A DNA stretch of 64,000 bases from Mercenaria mercenaria (lineage: Eukaryota > Mollusca > Bivalvia > Venerida > Veneridae), in NCBI RefSeq assembly GCF_021730395.1, contig NC_069365.1, positions 24,030,001 to 24,094,000 of the forward strand. Direction: 5' to 3'. Position 1 is the stretch's first letter. Every line of letters begins with the position of its first letter. The position numbers and the translations under genes are program-made. This document shows positions 1 through 11,183 of this stretch, piece after piece. The notes under the pieces were generated by a model. It was not told where the DNA came from, searched no databases, and was given only the letters and a program-made list of their open reading frames with translations.

Positions 1-351
1 TAAAATGCATTCGAAAAAATCATGGCATATATATTATGTGCATAAACATGATAAATGGCCAATATGTTAAAGTGCAAAAAAAAAAGTAGTGGAAAAGGAA
101 ATCTAAAAAAAATATACCTTTGTCTAAATTCAGCCATGTTAATTTTTTCAGTTCAGCTGAACTTAATATAAATAGCGAATTTTTATCTATGTTACTAAAA
201 TACCATGGCAGCAATGTACAACATATGGACTTTTATTTATGTAAAGGATGTTCTTTGAAAGTCCTATCCTTTTCAGAATAATTTCACACAGTCGATCTAC
301 TTTTGAATTAGTAGTTAATTTATGTTGATTAATGTTAAAAACTGTTATCCT

Positions 352-402
352 CTTTGTAACTCAAGTGAGCGATCTAGGCCATGATGGCCCTCTTGTTTTT
401 TG
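352..402 (+). mobile_element. 3' tail of a family B/C minisatellite element
   Basis: Only the terminal part is left: a CAAGTGAGCGA arm, then a GGCCATGATGGCC hairpin followed by CTCTTGTT. The same end is seen on the complete elements at 21095-22904 and 17827-19343. Nothing recognisable as the 5' part precedes it. Confidence 0.65.
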
Positions 403-409
403 AAAACAC

Positions 410-600
410 AAATCTGACTCATGAACCCCGTGAAAAAACTTCACACAGATGTTCACAACATCTAGACGATGTGCAGAGCACATGTTCTGGATGGCTAGCT
501 ACAAGGTCAAGGTCACACTTAAGGGTCATACCTTCAGGCATATGGTATTTTCAGTTTTTGTTAGCCATGCAAAACTTTTGTATATATCTGGTTTGTATAA
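410..600. repeat. degenerate 'aaggtcaaggtcacact' repeat fragment
   Basis: The stretch contains motifs such as AGACGATGTGCAGAGCAC and CAAGGTCAAGGTCACACTTA. These recur around 8.2-8.6, 10.1-10.4 and 40.3-41.6 kb. It is a decayed copy of that dispersed family (called H here). The open frames across it are not convincing genes. Confidence 0.45.
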
Positions 601-633
601 CCTTTACTGGAATTGTGTTCAAGCATTTACACA

Positions 634-870
634 TGAGCCGTGCCATGAGAAAACCAACATAGTGGCTTTGCGACCAGCATGGATCCAGACCAGCCTGCTC
701 ATCCGTGCAGTCTGGTCAGGATCCATGCTGTTCGCTAACAGTTTCTCTAATTCCAGTAGGCTTTGAAAGCGAACAGCATGGATCCTGACCAGACTGCACA
801 GATGCGCAGGCTGGTCTGGATCCATGCTGGTCGCAAAGCCACTATGTTGGTTTTCCCATGGCACGGCTCA
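634..870. mobile_element. 237-bp foldback MITE, copy 1
   Basis: The element is almost one inverted repeat. TGAGCCGTGCCATGAGAAAA at the left is answered by its reverse complement ending in GGCACGGCTCA at 870, and the arms stay paired inward (GACCAGCATGGATCCAGACC against its complement). The loop is near 745. A second copy of exactly the same length lies at 38707-38943. It encodes nothing. Copy 2 is flanked by TA on both sides, which suggests a Tc1/mariner-type mover; here the flanks have no matching dinucleotide. Confidence 0.85.
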
Positions 871-1463
871 GTCATAAACAATCAATCAAAAATGATTTAT
901 TATCAGAGACAGTAACTCTGGACAGTGTTCATACTTGCTTGAAAGCATCTGCCACTGAATACTGACAAATATAATTGTATTTTATGTAAGCTAAGTTTTT
1001 TATGCTTTTCATGACAGGAGATAACACTAAGCTTTAAGCAGCATGCAGGAACGTATGCATGCATGCTTGCACACATTGAAAATTAATACTGAAAGATGTA
1101 AGATAACAAAAATTTGCAGAATTTTCTGTTTGATTTAGTATGTTGATTCATGTATTGTTCCTTTTCAGAAAGTAACATTTAAGTTAGGCCTGCAAGAAGT
1201 TGGAGACATGAAGAAACGTAGTTAGGTATTAATTTTATTTTTGTAATGTTTCCCTAAAAATTCTTGGTATTGTACATATATTGGTTACTTTGTCTTTCCT
1301 AGCTATGTAGCATACATCTGTTCAGAAATTTATGCCTTTCAGGGAAAAACTCCTATAGTTTTCAATGCTACAAAAATGTATTACTGTGAATTGAATGTGC
1401 TGATATCGTCAGTACATTTACCAGTACTATTATCATGTCTATATGTAGCTCGACTATAGGAAG
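871..1463. other. no recognisable feature
   Basis: AT-rich sequence without a convincing frame, repeat unit or RNA gene. Confidence 0.5.
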
Positions 1464-1673
1464 TACTGTAAAATCATTTAATTTCGTGGGCACGAAATTT
1501 CGTGGTTTTGGTCAAAACGGCAATTTTGTGGGGATATGAATTCGTGGATTTCAACTTTTAAACATAGAGTGAATGGAAATTTTGCTTGTTTGTTGGGATT
1601 AAATTTCAAGGATTGACTCAACCACGAATTTCACGAAAATTAGTCCCCCACGAATATTAATGATTTCACAGTA
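1464..1673. mobile_element. about 210-bp MITE ('ttcgtggg' family), copy 1
   Basis: Terminal inverted repeats TACTGTAAAATCATT and AATGATTTCACAGTA enclose several internal TTCGTGG / CCACGAA inverted pairs. A related copy is at 17324-17530. The size, lack of coding and paired internal repeats fit a miniature inverted-repeat DNA transposon. The superfamily is not assigned. Confidence 0.8.
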
Positions 1674-1936
1674 TATGGAGAGCTATCCTGATCTTGTTGG
1701 TGTTGTTGTATTTCTGCATCCACACCTTAGTTAAAGTTTTTTTTGGACTCTCTTTTTATGCCCACAATTGTGTGGGAGACATATTTATTTACTCCTGTCT
1801 GTGTGTCTATAGGTCTGTCTGTCACAAATATTGTCCACACTCTAATTTGAACATTTCTCATCTGATCTTCACCAAACTTGAACATAATGTGTTTTCCAAT
1901 ATATGTAACTTTTATTTTCACATAATTTATCATTTT

Positions 1937-2982
1937 TAGCTCATCTGATTTTTTGAAAAAAAATGATGAGTTATTGTCATCACTTGAGCGGTTGTCGGCG
2001 TCGGCGTCGGCGTCGGTGTCGGCGTCGGCGTCTGCGTCGGCGTTGCCTGGTTAAGTTTTATGTTTAGGTCAGCTTTTCTCCTAAACTATCAAAGCTATTG
2101 CTTTGAAACTTGGAATACTTGTTCACCATCATAAGCTGACCCTGTATAGCAAGAAACATAACTCCATCTTGCTTTTTGCAAGATTATTGGCCCCTTTTGT
2201 ACTTAGAAAATATCAGATTTCTTGTTAAGTTTTTATGTTTAGGTCAACTTTTCTCCTAAACTATCAAAGCTATTGCTTTGAAACTTGGAATACTTGTTCA
2301 CCATCATAAGCAGACCCTGTACATCAAGAAACATAACTCCATCTTGCTTTTTGCAAGATTTATTGCCCCTTTTGGACTTAGAAAATCAGTTTTCTTGGTT
2401 AAGTTTTATGTTTAGGTCAGCTTTTATCCTAAACTATCAAAGCTATTTCTTTAAAACTTGCAACACTTGTTCACCATCATAAGTTGACCCTGTATAGCAA
2501 GAAACATTACTCCGTCCTGCTTTTTGCAAGATTTATGGCCCCTTTTGGACTTAGAAAATATCAGATTTCTTGGTTAAGTTTTATGTTTAGGTCAACTTTT
2601 TCTCTTAAACTATCAAAGCTATTGCTTTGAAACTTGCAACACTTGTTCACCATCATAAGCTGACCCTGTACAGCAAGCAACATAACTCCATCCTGCTTTT
2701 TGCAAAAATTATTGCCCCTTTTGGACTTAGAAAATCATTTTCTTGGTTGAGTATTATGTTTAAGTCAACTTTTCTCATAAACTATCAAAGCTATTGCTTT
2801 AAAACTTGCAACAGTTTTTCACCATCATAAGTGGACACTGTACATCAAGAAACATAACTCTATCCTGCTTTTTGCAAGAATGATGGCCCTTTTTAGACTT
2901 AGAAAATCATGGGTAGGACAATATTTTTATTACACAAAAAAAATCAGATGAGCGTCAGCACCCGCAAGGCGGTGCTCTTGTT
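1937..2982 (+). mobile_element. Family A Helentron/HINE-like element with 175-bp tandem repeats
   Basis: The 5' head AGCTCATCTGATTTTTT forms a hairpin with the AATGATGAG that follows. A GTCGGC hexamer tract (about 1993-2044) comes next. Five tandem units of about 175 bp then start near 2049, 2223, 2397, 2573 and 2744, each carrying GGTTAAGTTTTATGTTTAGG. The 3' part has AAATCAGATGAGC, complementary to the head, then the hairpin AGCACCCGCAAGGCGGTGCT and CTTGTT. Another copy is at 35482-36483. Short frames inside are artefacts of the repeat. The Helentron-type assignment rests on architecture; no Rep/helicase gene is present. Confidence 0.75.
1993..2044 (+). repeat. GTCGGC hexanucleotide microsatellite
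   Basis: About eight imperfect GTCGGC units sit between the 5' hairpin and the long tandem units of the family A element. Other families carry a GTCC/GTCCGTC tract in the same place. Confidence 0.85.
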
Positions 2983-3309
2983 CAATTCAGTTTCATATGT
3001 ACACTATGCCAAACTTGGTGGAAATTATCAGATTGAAAATTTTCAGCAAAACAGAACTGTGAGCAAGTAGCTTTAAAACAGTTGTAACACATTATAGCCC
3101 ACATCATATATATGACAAAGTCCATGAAATGTACATATCCTGGCTTTTTTCTATGATAAACTAAGATTGCTGGCACCTATACCAATATAATATGGAAACC
3201 CTAGGGTAGAATGGGACAGCAAGGGAAAATAATATTTTTACACATCTCTACTTGATACTAAGGAAGGTACAAATTGTATGCTCTGTCTGTTACCAGTATA
3301 AAAATTGTT

Positions 3310-3432
3310 ATTGTACTATTTAATTGACCTGTCAAAACATGTTCCCGGCTTTCATGTTAATCTAATATAGGCTCGAACAGAAAATAATGAAAGCCAGGTC
3401 CATGTTTTGACAGGTCAAATAAATTGTACAAT
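3310..3432. repeat. foldback with 48-bp arms
   Basis: The left arm, containing TTGACCTGTCAAAACATG and GGCTTTCAT, is repeated as its complement at the right (ATGAAAGCC, CATGTTTTGACAGGTCAA). The loop is about 25 bp. It is a small palindromic element with no coding. Confidence 0.75.
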
Positions 3433-3659
3433 ATAACAGGTTCATATCATCATGTTGTTACAAACTCACTCATCAAAACATGCCCAAACGCACAAAACTG
3501 GTCAATGTGTACTAGTATTTAGGAGTGACCTGTCGCTTTTATTAATAGATTTGAAAGGTTACTGGAATAAACCACTTCAGTAAAGGGGTACCCTACCTTT
3601 TTATAACTTATTTTTGTAATAAGTATTCAATTGCAAACGACTGCCTTCTTCGACAATTA

Positions 3660-3732
3660 GACGCCGTGGTGCAGTGGGAAGCGTGACGGCTCTAGAATCT
3701 AACTTTTGCGAGTTCGAATTCCAACGGGGATC
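3660..3732 (+). tRNA. tRNA-like segment (pseudo-tRNA) inside a TIR element
   Basis: The segment has an A-box-like TGGTGCAGTGGGAAG near the start and a B-box-like GAGTTCGAATTCC near the end, with acceptor-like GACGCCG at the 5' side. The anticodon region (CTCTAGA) does not form a normal stem and loop. It is probably a Pol III promoter relic rather than a working tRNA. A T-rich tract follows directly and could act as a Pol III stop. Confidence 0.5.
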
Positions 3733-3910
3733 AATTTTTTTTAAATTTTTTTTTTCAGTTTATATTTTGCTAATATACATTTTAAAATGATGATAATTTC
3801 AGTCAATACACTCAATACAATGTATTTGAGTCGCTTTATTTGTATCATTTTGCTATTTTCGCATATAACATAGGTTTTACAAATATCTTCTTGATTGTGA
3901 ATTATCCAGC

Positions 3911-4024
3911 ATGGTTGATATAGCTCTTGACAATTTGGTCATTCAACTAGCTGATGACACTGATTCGGAAGAAACCGACGCCGCCAGCGAGTGTGAAGAT
4001 GCTCCATTGGATGCGTGTGTTTGA
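3911..4024 (+). CDS. 37-residue acidic frame inside the TIR element
   Basis: This is an ATG-initiated frame of 37 codons whose middle is rich in Asp, Glu, Ser and Ala (motif DDTDSEETDAASECED). I do not recognise it. It could be the N-terminal scrap of the element's lost protein, or chance. The adenine three bases before the ATG is absent, so the start context is ordinary. Confidence 0.2.
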   Translation: MVDIALDNLVIQLADDTDSEETDAASECEDAPLDACV

Positions 4025-4143
4025 AATGTTTTGAATATATTGAAATTGTACGAATGAAATTAAAAATGATATTGAAATGATGAAATAAAATGAAATAAAG
4101 AAAACATGAAAAGATGTAAATAAAACAAATTCAATCATAAAAC

Positions 4144-4242
4144 AAATCGCCCTGTGTGGAATTCGAACCCACAGCCTCCTAATCGCAAAAGTTAAATCAC
4201 TAACAACTTTCCTCACTTGTACCAACTGAGCTACCGATGCAA
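4144..4242 (-). tRNA. tRNA-like segment, minus strand, with expanded centre
   Basis: Read on the minus strand it starts with a clear A box (GGTAGCTCAGTTGGTA) and ends with a B box (GGTTCGAATTCCAC). The acceptor ends GCATCGG and CAGGGCG barely pair. The distance between the boxes is about 25 bases longer than in a normal tRNA, and no anticodon stem is apparent. It pairs in layout with the plus-strand segment at 3660. Confidence 0.5.
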
Positions 4243-4697
4243 TTTCAATTTGTACATTATTTGAAATATATTTATAGTTTTAAAAAAGTCAAATATCTTT
4301 CAAACCCTTATATAATAAATGGAACAGTCTGGAAAATCCAAATCTAAAAATAAAAGTGACAGGTCACTCCTAATTGCTAATAAAGGAATGTAAATGAAAA
4401 AGAAAATCAATGATGGCTGTTATCCACTTTCAAAGACAACTCATGTAGGGCATTGTTCATGGTCATTTTTGGCTATTATCCGTTTTTCACTCAAGGATGA
4501 ATATAAATGGTTTTGACATAAAAATAGCAAAGGTAAACAAATTTTTCTAAACGATGTCAGATAGTGAAATAATAGAGCCATATATACAGTGAATTACAAG
4601 CATAAAAACAACTCTAAATATTTTTTATGAATTTTCAAACAAAACTTACATGGATTTTGTAAACTATTTAACATATTTTATATTGTATTCACAAAAA

Positions 4698-4837
4698 TAC
4701 AGTAAAATAGTTTTGAGTTCCATGGAAACAAATCACCATTAATTCTTTTTGCAACATCTTGTGGTTAATACAGTAAAATAGTTTGAGTTCCATGGAAACA
4801 AATCACCATTAATTCTTTTTGCAACATCTGGTGGTTA
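4698..4837. repeat. two-copy tandem duplication, about 70-bp unit
   Basis: The unit from ATACAGTAAAATAGTT to the ACATC..GTGGTTAA end occurs twice back to back with only two or three differences, so the duplication is recent. It is not part of any element I can define. Confidence 0.85.
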
Positions 4838-6169
4838 AAATCTCTTATCAAGCCACAGCAACTTACTGAAAAACCTGAAAATTTCAGAAAAGTTCATCTG
4901 CCATTTTGTAGCATTTTGGAATTATCACAGCATTTCATATTATCTGGATAACAAGGGTGTATACTAAGTTCAAAGACTTCACATGTGAAATGTCTTGCTT
5001 TCTCAGCAGATGTATCAATTAGCCCAGAGATAGCTCAGAACTTTTGTTGTCATCCTTTCCTTGACATTTGCCCCCACATCAGCTAAGTTAGCATGTAAGC
5101 AAATTGTTTTGAAACTTGTTTTCAAACTTCTTACCTACAACTTACCTGCCACTTCCCTTTTTCTGTATATAATAAAAATTATTGTAGGGTTCTTGAAACA
5201 ACCCACATCAACATTCTACTTTTACTGCAACAGCTTCTTTCTGTTAGGGGCCTACTTTGCGACACATGGCTCTATGGCTTTGTTTGGGGTGCTCTGTGCT
5301 TCTGGGAAATTTACCTTTACCTTTTATTTTATATACTTGTTCAGCATCATGACTTACACCACTGCGTTTAATTACCACATAGTGGGTACATCCATTTAAT
5401 AGTACACTTATATATATTTCAATAGTCTTAAAAAGTTTGAACATCAATATGACTAACTGAAATGAGTAAATTTATCATTGTTACATATTATTCAGGGTTA
5501 ATGATTAAAAGAAGAAACCTCTCCCCAAAATCTCATTGTGAAACAATTGAACATTAACATTCCATTGCGGGTGAACTACTGTTATAAATCAGCATTTTAG
5601 TGTGGCTTAATTCCTGTTTTAGAGAGCACTCCAGAAATTGCTTTTCACCAAGTGCTTAAATGTTTTTATCTCCAGAAAAATTTATATCACTTTAGATTAA
5701 TGTTTCTCAGAAATGGATAGGGCTGTGCTGTGAAAGACTGATTACTATTTCGTTATCTCCTCCTCTAAATTTCATATTTTTTTTTTCCTTCAGATTGTAT
5801 TTGTGGATATGGATGACTTCAGATGTAAAGAGAACAGTGTAGATGGATTTTTAGTCTTGATTGTACCTATAATGAACAGGAAGTGGACAAAACAAATTAT
5901 CAGTGGCTTTCTTTGGTTTACACAGATTTTTAAAATTTATAATGTGAGATTTGAATTACATGTTTTTTATTATTACACAATTAACTCCTAAAAGTATAGT
6001 CATATTTTTGTGATTATATTTATATTTTATTGTACAATTTTGGCTTTAGAAAAAAAATATATCAAACAGATTTACAACACTTGTCTTTTCTTTCAACTGT
6101 AATAAAATGTTATATAATCTTAGAATACATTGAATCACTGCATGAGATTGTGGAGCCATAATGACATTT
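4838..6169. other. no gene supported
   Basis: The stretch contains a frame around 5061-5399, and a possible splice acceptor (CCTTCAG) just before 5794 followed by a 62-codon frame. Neither shows a recognisable domain. The part around 5240-5330 (GCGACACATGGCTCTATGGC) looks like dispersed repeat material. Confidence 0.4.
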
Positions 6170-7659
6170 TGCAATTTGAAGAATAGTCCAAGCTATTCTA
6201 CTCACTCTTAGGCATCAGCGTCACACCTTGGTTAAAGTTTTGCATGCAAGTACCTATAGCTATCATTTAAAGGCATATAGCTTTGAAACCTTACTGTGGG
6301 TGGTGAGGGCATATTGTCCATCCATCCATCTGAAAAAAGCATTTGATATAAACTGATGAAACTCTGACTCCGCCCCTGTTTCCAGAGTTTTGGTCCTAGA
6401 AATAGTAAAAAAAGCACATTTTCACCTTGTGACGCATCTACCTCAAAAGGTATTTGATATAAATTGATGAAAACTTGCATGAGTCTTTATCATGATATGA
6501 ACTTTTGTAATTCATAATTTTTGTTTGGCTTGGATCCACCCCCTATTTCCAAAGTTGTGGCCCCTGAATAGTAAAAAATGCACATTTTCACCTAATGATC
6601 TGCCTAGGTCAAATAGTATTTGATGTAATTTCTTGAAACCTTGCAAGAGTCTTTATCATGATGTGACCTTGCACATTTGGCATTCTTCTTGAGATTTTAG
6701 CACTAATTACAAAGTTATGGCCCTTGAAATAGCCAAAATCGTGGACTTTTGTTTGTGATGCTCATATCTCAAAAAGAATATGGAATAGAATAATGAATCC
6801 TTTATATAAAATGTTTTTAAAGCTATAGCCTCTTAAGACTGCAAACATTTAAATTATTGCCCCTTATTTGTGACAGATGTACCAGTGGGGCACACCCTGT
6901 GTCCTACAGACACATTCTAGTTCTTTTTTGTAGGTCAATTACCAGCCTCACTGGTCCCATAACTCTGACATGTATTTTGGCAAAATTATGACCTCTTTTG
7001 GACTTTGAAAAACCTAGTTAAAGTTACAAATGCATTCAAGTTACTATCACCAAAACAAATGCAGATATTGAATTGAAACTTCATAGTGTCATGTGTCTTT
7101 GGAGTTATAAAACTAGGTGAGAGTATTAAGTTCCATAACTCTTGACACACATTTTGTCCAAATTATGCCCCCGTTTGGACTTGGAAAATCCTGGTTAAAG
7201 TTTTGCATGCAAGTACGTATAGCTATTATCTAAAGGCATATATAACTTTTAAACTTATTTTACTTTTTTGTAGATCAATAACCAACCTCACATAATCAAG
7301 TCCCATAACTCTGACATATATTTTGGGCAAATTATTCCCCCTTTTTGCATGCAAGTTACTATTCTGCAGAACTAATGCAGATATTTATTTAAAACTTCAC
7401 ATTGTGTTTTCGATGTTATAAAACTAGGTGATAGCATCCAGTCCTATAACTCTGACATTTATTCTGATTAAATTATGCCCTCTTTCGAACTTAGAAAATC
7501 TTTGTTCAAGTTTTGCATGCAGGTTACTATTATGCAAAACAAATGCAAATGATTTGAATTGAAACTCTGTATATATTTTAACATTTAGGGTAACAATCTT
7601 GGACAACAATTTGAATAGTCAATCATTGGCTGTCTTACCGACAGCAGCTGCTCTTGTTC
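6170..7659 (+). mobile_element. Family D-like Helentron/HINE-like element, interrupted by a family E copy
   Basis: The degenerate head (TTGAAGAATAG...CTATTCTACTCAC) resembles the 5' hairpin of the copy at 46314. Units with GGTTAAAGTTTTGCATGCAAGT recur near 6230, 7194 and 7502. The 3' end is a GTCTTACCGACAGC-type hairpin followed by TGCTCTTGTT. The array is split by the family E insertion at 6295-6922: the words on either side (AACCTTAC and TTTTTTGTAGGTCAAT) are continuous in the intact unit near 7255. Confidence 0.6.
6295..6922 (+). mobile_element. Family E element, 5'-shortened, nested in a family D-like element
   Basis: It contains the family E unit (TATTTGATATAAA.TGATGAAACCTTGCATGAGTC; TTATGGCCCCTGAAATAG) and the family E terminus: GTGGGGCACACCCTG, the TGTGTCCTACAGACACA hairpin and TTCTAGTT. 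Compared with the full copy at 8769, the poly-C part of the head is missing and about two internal units remain. Confidence 0.65.
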
Positions 7660-7840
7660 AAATGATATTTGGACATCCGCCGTCCTTGGCCAAAAAAATG
7701 TTCTTCATTATAAACAACCGGAAAATGCCAAAATCAGTTAAGGAGAATTAGAAACAGTTCTGTTCTGAACAAATGAGAAATGTTAATTGTCAGTTTACTG
7801 GTCCACTGCCGTTACACACTCTGATGATGTGTATGGTGAT

Positions 7841-8139
7841 TTAGCTTACTTGAACTAAACATTCAAGCAGAGCTGTATAGTATAGGTGGATGGATTGTTT
7901 AGCATTCATTGTCCGTCATCCACAATATGCATGAAATCTCTGAAACTACTGGTTAGAATTACACCAAACTTGGTCTGAAGCACCCTTGTAAGGCCTGTTC
8001 TTAATTTGATTCGAATGATGGCACTGGCCATTTTAGGGGCTTCTACAACTAAAAATGGAAAACCTGTAAACTTCTTTTCATGAACCGCATGACGGATCCT
8101 CATCAGGTAAGTGAATTCAGCCTATCTGGGCCTCTTGTT
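7841..8139 (+). mobile_element. short Helentron/HINE-like element, degenerate
   Basis: The head TTAGCTTACTTGAAC and the tail CAGGTAAGTGAATTCAGCCTATCTGGGCCTCTTGTTAG are decayed versions of the family B/C ends. The interior has CATTGTCCGTCATCCACAA and ACCAAACTTGGTC. It is about 300 bp with a single unit. Confidence 0.5.
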
Positions 8140-8159
8140 AGTTGTAATGTAAATGCTTT

Positions 8160-8768
8160 GGCTTTCATCCATCAACATTTCCAGTAGCTGAAAGAAGAGT
8201 CACAGGGATTCACTTTCATATTGTTGTGCCTTAGTGTTCTTGCGCGTGAATCAGGTTGGTAGGTCAAAGGCTAAAATTATAGCAAGGTCAAATCTGTCAG
8301 TCGTATTTTGCGTCCAGAGCGTAACTTGATAACCATTCAGGTTATTGACTTTAAACTTGGCCTGTAATTATGTGTCAATGAGATGATGTGCAGAGTACAT
8401 AAACTTAGTCAGTACGTCAAAGGTCCAGGTCACAAATTGAGTTCAAGTCTTTTCGTTGTTACATGTATGGAATGCAACTTCAAAACTGTTCAACTGGTAT
8501 TGACTTTAAACTTTGAGTAAAAGGTGTGTTTTGATGTATTGATTTTAGGATTGCAACAGTACACATTATTCACCGCTTCCCACATGTTAACCCCCTACTC
8601 CCAAAAAAATCACTCAGTTTCTTGTGCCTTGGTATTACATCACTGGGATTTTAATACTTTTTGGCACAAATATTCCTCATAATCAAATGGCTTGTCTTGC
8701 ATAAAGTCTAGACCCCAAGCTCAAATGCCAAGGTCACATTTTGAGATCAAATGTCGGTAGTATTTTTT
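8160..8768. repeat. dispersed 'family H' degenerate repeat
   Basis: TAACTTGATAACCATTCAGG, TTGACTTTAAACTTGG and GATGATGTGCAGAGTACAT recur in the same order at 10135-10250, so both stretches derive from one repeat family. The boundaries are not clear. Confidence 0.45.
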
Positions 8769-9985
8769 GTGCCCCCCCCCCCCCCCCATGAGTGGTGGGG
8801 GCATGTAGATTTGGTCTTGTCTGTCCGTCCGTCCGAAGTTCGTCACGCGCCTAGCTCAAAAAGTATTTGATATAAATTGATGAAACCTTGCATGAGTCTT
8901 TATCATGATATAAACTTGCGCACCTCCTATTTTTCAACTGCCTCCACCCCCTATTTTCAGAGTTGTGGCCCCTGAAATAGTCAAAAATGTACATTTTCAC
9001 CTTGTGACACACTTAGCTCAAAAAGTATTTGATATAGATTCATGAAACCTTGCATGAGTCTTGATCATGATATGAACTTGCGCACCTCCTATTTTTCATT
9101 TTGGTCCGCCCCCTATTTTCAGAGTTATGGCCCCTGAAATAGTCAAAAATGCACATTTTCACCTTGTGACGCGCCTAGCTCTAAAAGTATTTAATATAAA
9201 TTGATTAAACCTTGCATGAGTCTTTATCATGATGTGAACTTGCGCACCTCCTATTTTTCGTCTGGCTCCGCCCCCTATTTTCAGAGTTATGGCCCCTGAA
9301 ATAGTCAAAAATGCACATTTTCACCTTGTGACTCGCCTAGCTCAAAAAGTATTTGATATAGATTGATAAAACCTTGCCTGAGTCTTAATCATGATGTGAA
9401 CTTGCGCATCTCCTATGTTTCATTTTGGTCCGGCCCCTATTTTTAGAGTTATGGCCCTTGAAATAGTCAAAAATGCACATTTTCACCTTGTGACGCACCT
9501 AGCTCAAGAAATATGTAATATAAATGGTTGAAAAATTGCATAAGTCTTTATCATGATATAAACTTGCACACCTCTTATTTTTTGGCTGGCTCCACCCTCT
9601 ATTTTTAAAGTTATGGCCCCTGAAATAGTAAAAAAATGCACATTTTCACATAATTATGTGCCTAGCTCAAAAAGTTTTTGATATAAATTCATGAAACCTT
9701 GTTTGAATCTTTATCATGATGTGTCCTTGCACACTTGGCATTCTTCTTGAGAATCTTAGCGCATATTACAGAATTATGGCCCTTGAAATAGCCAAAATAG
9801 TGGATCTTTTGTTTGTGATGCTCATAGCTCAAAAAGTATATGGCCTAGAATTATGAATCCTTTTCATAAAATGTTTGTTGAGGCTATGCCCCATTAAGAC
9901 TGCAAATATTTGAATTATTGCCCTCTTATTTGTGACAAATGTACCAGTGGGGGCACACCCTGTGTCCTATCGACACATTCTAGTT
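8769..9985 (+). mobile_element. Family E Helentron/HINE-like element, 162-bp units
   Basis: The head is a poly-C hairpin: GTGCC plus a C-tract, a short loop, then GGTGGGGGCATG. A GTCCGTCCGTCC tract follows. About six tandem units of roughly 162 bp start near 8845, 9007, 9170, 9332, 9494 and 9660, each with CTAGCTCAAAAAGTATTTGATA. The 3' end repeats the arm (GTGGGGGCACACC), then shows the hairpin TGTGTCCTATCGACACA and TTCTAGTT. The CTAG-type end is the classic Helitron form, whereas the other families end CTTG. Confidence 0.75.
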
Positions 9986-9989
9986 CCTA

Positions 9990-10440
9990 TCAAGTCATAT
10001 CTCTAATATCTCTATCATCAATCAAGGGAGTTTTACATGCTTGTTTTGGAATTACACATGTATAATGTGATCGCGTGTGCGTCTATCCATATCCATTCAT
10101 CCATCCATCTGTCGTATTAATTTTATTGTCCGGGGTATAACTCGATAACCATTCTATGTATCGACTTTAAACATGGCATATACGTAGATAGCGACAAGAA
10201 GATGTGCAGAGGGCATGAACCTGGTTGTTAGGTCTGAGGTCAAGGTCAAAAATGTAACTCAAAGGTCAAATTTGTTCTTCGTATTGATTTCAAACTTGGC
10301 TCGTAGGTAGGTTTCGATGCGACGATGTTCATAGCGCATGAACTTGGTACAAAGGTGAAGGTTACAAATCGAGTGTAAACTTTGTCCTTTGTATTTTGTT
10401 TCTCAGAACTATTCAAGGTATTTTACTTCCTTTTACTTTT
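9990..10440. repeat. dispersed 'family H' degenerate repeat
   Basis: TAACTCGATAACCATTC, CGACTTTAAACATGGC and GATGTGCAGAGGGCATGAAC match the order of words at 8320-8400. There is no coding capacity. Confidence 0.45.
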
Positions 10441-10443
10441 AAT

Positions 10444-11183
10444 TATGCCCCCCTTCGAAGAAGGAGGGATATATTGTTTTGCAGATGTTGGTCGGTCCGT
10501 CTGTCGGTCGTTCGGTATGTAGACCAATCCGTTTCTGGATGATAACTCAAGAACACTTGGGCCTAGGATCATGAAAGTTGATAGGGAGGTTGGACATCAC
10601 CAGAAGATGACCCCTATTGATTTTGAGATCTGTATGTCAAAGGTAAAGGTCACAGTGACCCAGAACAGTTAAACGGTTTCCGGATGATAACTCAAGATTG
10701 CTTGGGCCTAGGATCGTGAAAATTGATAGGGAGGTTGGTCATCACCAGCAGATGACCCCTATTGATTTCGAGATCAGTAGGTCAAAGGTCAAGGTAACAT
10801 TTAACATTTAAACCGTTTCCAGACAATAACTTTAGAACGCTTGGGCCTAGGATCATGAAACTTGATAGGGAGGTTGTTCATGACCCGTGAGTAGATAACC
10901 CCTATAGATTTTGAGGTCAGTAGGCTAAAGGTCAAGGTCACATTGACCCAGAACAGTTAAACCCTTTCTGGACGATACCTTGAGAACGCTTGGGTCTAGG
11001 ATCACGAAACTTAATAGGGAGATTGATCATGACCAGCAGATGATTTTGAGGTCAAAGGTCAAGGTCACATTGAACCAGAACAGTAAAACTTTTGTTCTGT
11101 TTACAATGAGCATATAATTTCTGTTCCTTGGGCAATTACTGAATGCATCAAGGGGGGCATTTCGTGTTCGACGAACTCTTGTT
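10444..11183 (+). mobile_element. Family F Helentron/HINE-like element, 140-bp units
   Basis: The head ATGCCCCCCTTCGAAGAAGG folds with the following GAGGG. A GTCCGTCTGTCGGTCG tract comes next. About four units of roughly 140 bp carry ACTCAAGAACGCTTGGGCCTAGGATC near 10526, 10671, 10810 and 10961. The 3' part has AAGGGGGGCAT (complement of the head), a GTTCGACGAAC hairpin and TCTTGTT. A decayed copy is at 37344-37725. Confidence 0.7.

Larger units (their letters stand above)
3519..4373. mobile_element. 855-bp TIR element carrying two convergent tRNA-like segments
   Basis: The ends match in inverted orientation: TTAGGAGTGACCTGTCGCTT on the left against a right end whose complement reads TTAGGAGTGACCTGTCACTT. 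A tRNA-like segment lies near each end, pointing inward (3660-3732 plus, 4144-4242 minus), and both contain the string AACTTTTGCGA. The centre has a 37-codon frame (3911-4024). A non-autonomous DNA transposon is the likeliest reading. The target-site duplication is unclear, so the superfamily is open. Confidence 0.7.

Noticed and set aside
5061-5399. 112-codon frame with hydrophobic stretches
   Set aside because: The composition follows AT-rich DNA, and part of it (GCGACACATGGCTCTATGGC) looks like a dispersed repeat. No domain or splice structure.
5794-5991. Possible terminal exon after TTTTTTTTCCTTCAG
   Set aside because: The acceptor is good, but the peptide is not recognisable and no partner exon with a compatible phase was found upstream.
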